From positions 1 to 64,000 of the forward strand of contig JAFEBW010000017.1 of assembly GCA_018242445.1 (NCBI GenBank): a DNA stretch of 64,000 nucleotides. Direction: 5' to 3'. How positions within the stretch are numbered: the first letter of the stretch is position 1; every line of letters starts with the position of its first letter. Positions 63,601 through 64,000 of this stretch are shown here, piece after piece. This DNA comes from Pseudomonadota bacterium. Its GTDB lineage: Bacteria; Pseudomonadota; Gammaproteobacteria; Xanthomonadales; Xanthomonadaceae. The notes under the pieces were generated by a model. The model had not been told where the DNA came from. It saw only the letters and a list, made by a program, of their open reading frames with translations, and made no database searches. The position numbers and the translations under genes were made by a program.

Positions 63601-64000
63601 TCAGCGCGCGCCCCCGTCGGTGCCGGCATCATCGCATTCCACCAGCCCATGCCGCACCTTGCACGGTGGCGCGCCGGTCCAGCGACGCGCCTGCCGCGCC
63701 GCGAGGGCCAGCCGGTCCTCGAAGTCGTAGTCGGTCAGCGGCTGCCAGGCGACCCACGCGCAGCCGGCGATGGTGGCCGCGGCCAGCAGGGTCGTCCAGG
63801 CCAGCGATGCGGGAGTGAGCCGATCGTTGCGTACCAGCCACAGCGACACCATCCAGCCCGCCGCACCGCCCGCAATCGCCTCCAGCGGCGAATGCACATG
63901 CGACCACACGATGGCGGCCAGCACCGCGATCGCCATCATCGCGCCCAGACCCACGCCGAGCATCCGCGCTCCGGCCGAGCGCCCGGCGACGATCGCGTAG
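63601..64000 (-). CDS. PAP2-family phosphatase-like membrane protein, 3' part (cut by window edge)
   Basis: The frame enters at the right edge (…YAIVAGRSAGARMLG) and stops at 63601. It carries TM helices (LGAMMAIAVLAAIVWSHV, LAWTTLLAAATIAGCAWVAW) and SHVHSPLEAIAGGAAGWMVS, which resembles the last PAP2 motif (SR-x-x-x-x-x-H-x-x-x-D) with His conserved. The likely full gene starts outside; the ATG at 63963 is probably internal. A PAP2 role (lipid phosphate phosphatase) is moderately supported. It lies just upstream of the CHASE2 gene on the same strand, six bases apart. Confidence 0.55.
   Translation of the reverse strand, partial: YAIVAGRSAGARMLGVGLGAMMAIAVLAAIVWSHVHSPLEAIAGGAAGWMVSLWLVRNDRLTPASLAWTTLLAAATIAGCAWVAWQPLTDYDFEDRLALAARQARRWTGAPPCKVRHGLVECDDAGTDGGAR

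Overview
The window is 64 kb of high-GC, gene-dense chromosome from a gammaproteobacterium, most likely of the Xanthomonadales (Lysobacteraceae/Rhodanobacteraceae). The basis is the cytochrome bc1 set petABC directly followed by sspA-sspB, the miaB / phoH-ybeY / corC neighbourhood, rfbBACD, a DUF1631 protein, a POT peptide transporter flanked by S9 peptidases, and intergenic GC-rich palindromes and 7-bp repeats of a kind I associate with that order. The assignment is inference from gene content; no rRNA is present. About 57 protein genes, one tRNA and one pseudogene are supported. Most long open frames opposite real genes are GC artefacts.

Left part (1-12 kb): the tail of an IS110-type transposase; a YqjE/YqjK-like membrane pair; an AI-2E family permease; a HAD phosphatase overlapping an M17 aminopeptidase; a convergent restriction-modification pair in which the TdeIII-like endonuclease carries a 1-bp frameshift while the HTH-fused C5 methyltransferase is intact; and a MacAB-like efflux operon (adaptor, ATPase, two permeases) interrupted by three tandem ~140-bp repeats and carrying a G11 tract in its last gene.

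Centre (12-38 kb): a MASE1-PAS-GGDEF diguanylate cyclase, a cysteine dioxygenase family protein, tRNA-Leu(CAA) with promoter and terminator, a membrane Ser/Thr kinase, purE-purK (purK contains a heptamer-repeat insertion), Trm112-like and DUF1631 proteins, a urea transporter overlapping nadC, then petABC-sspAB and an FHA membrane protein on the minus strand. A lytic transglycosylase, miaB, a second drug-type ABC exporter, phoH-ybeY, a TolB/TPR protein and corC follow.

Right part (38-64 kb): an Lnb-like DUF4105 membrane protein with corA; two S9 peptidases around a POT transporter (peptide scavenging); the dTDP-L-rhamnose operon rfbBACD with eight GTGATTC repeats inside; a DUF883 protein; a TPR/lipoprotein pair; relA divergent from ppk1-ppx across a region with strong inverted repeats; and an M48 protease, a CHASE2 protein with an unrecognised C-terminal domain, and a PAP2-like protein running off the end.

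The most unusual things are the broken restriction gene beside a self-contained HTH-methyltransferase, the heptamer repeat translated inside PurK and recurring between genes, the tandem repeat and G11 tract in the efflux operon, the relA/ppk operator-like palindromes, and the CHASE2 protein without a known output domain. I see no clearly new multi-gene system, CRISPR array or prophage.
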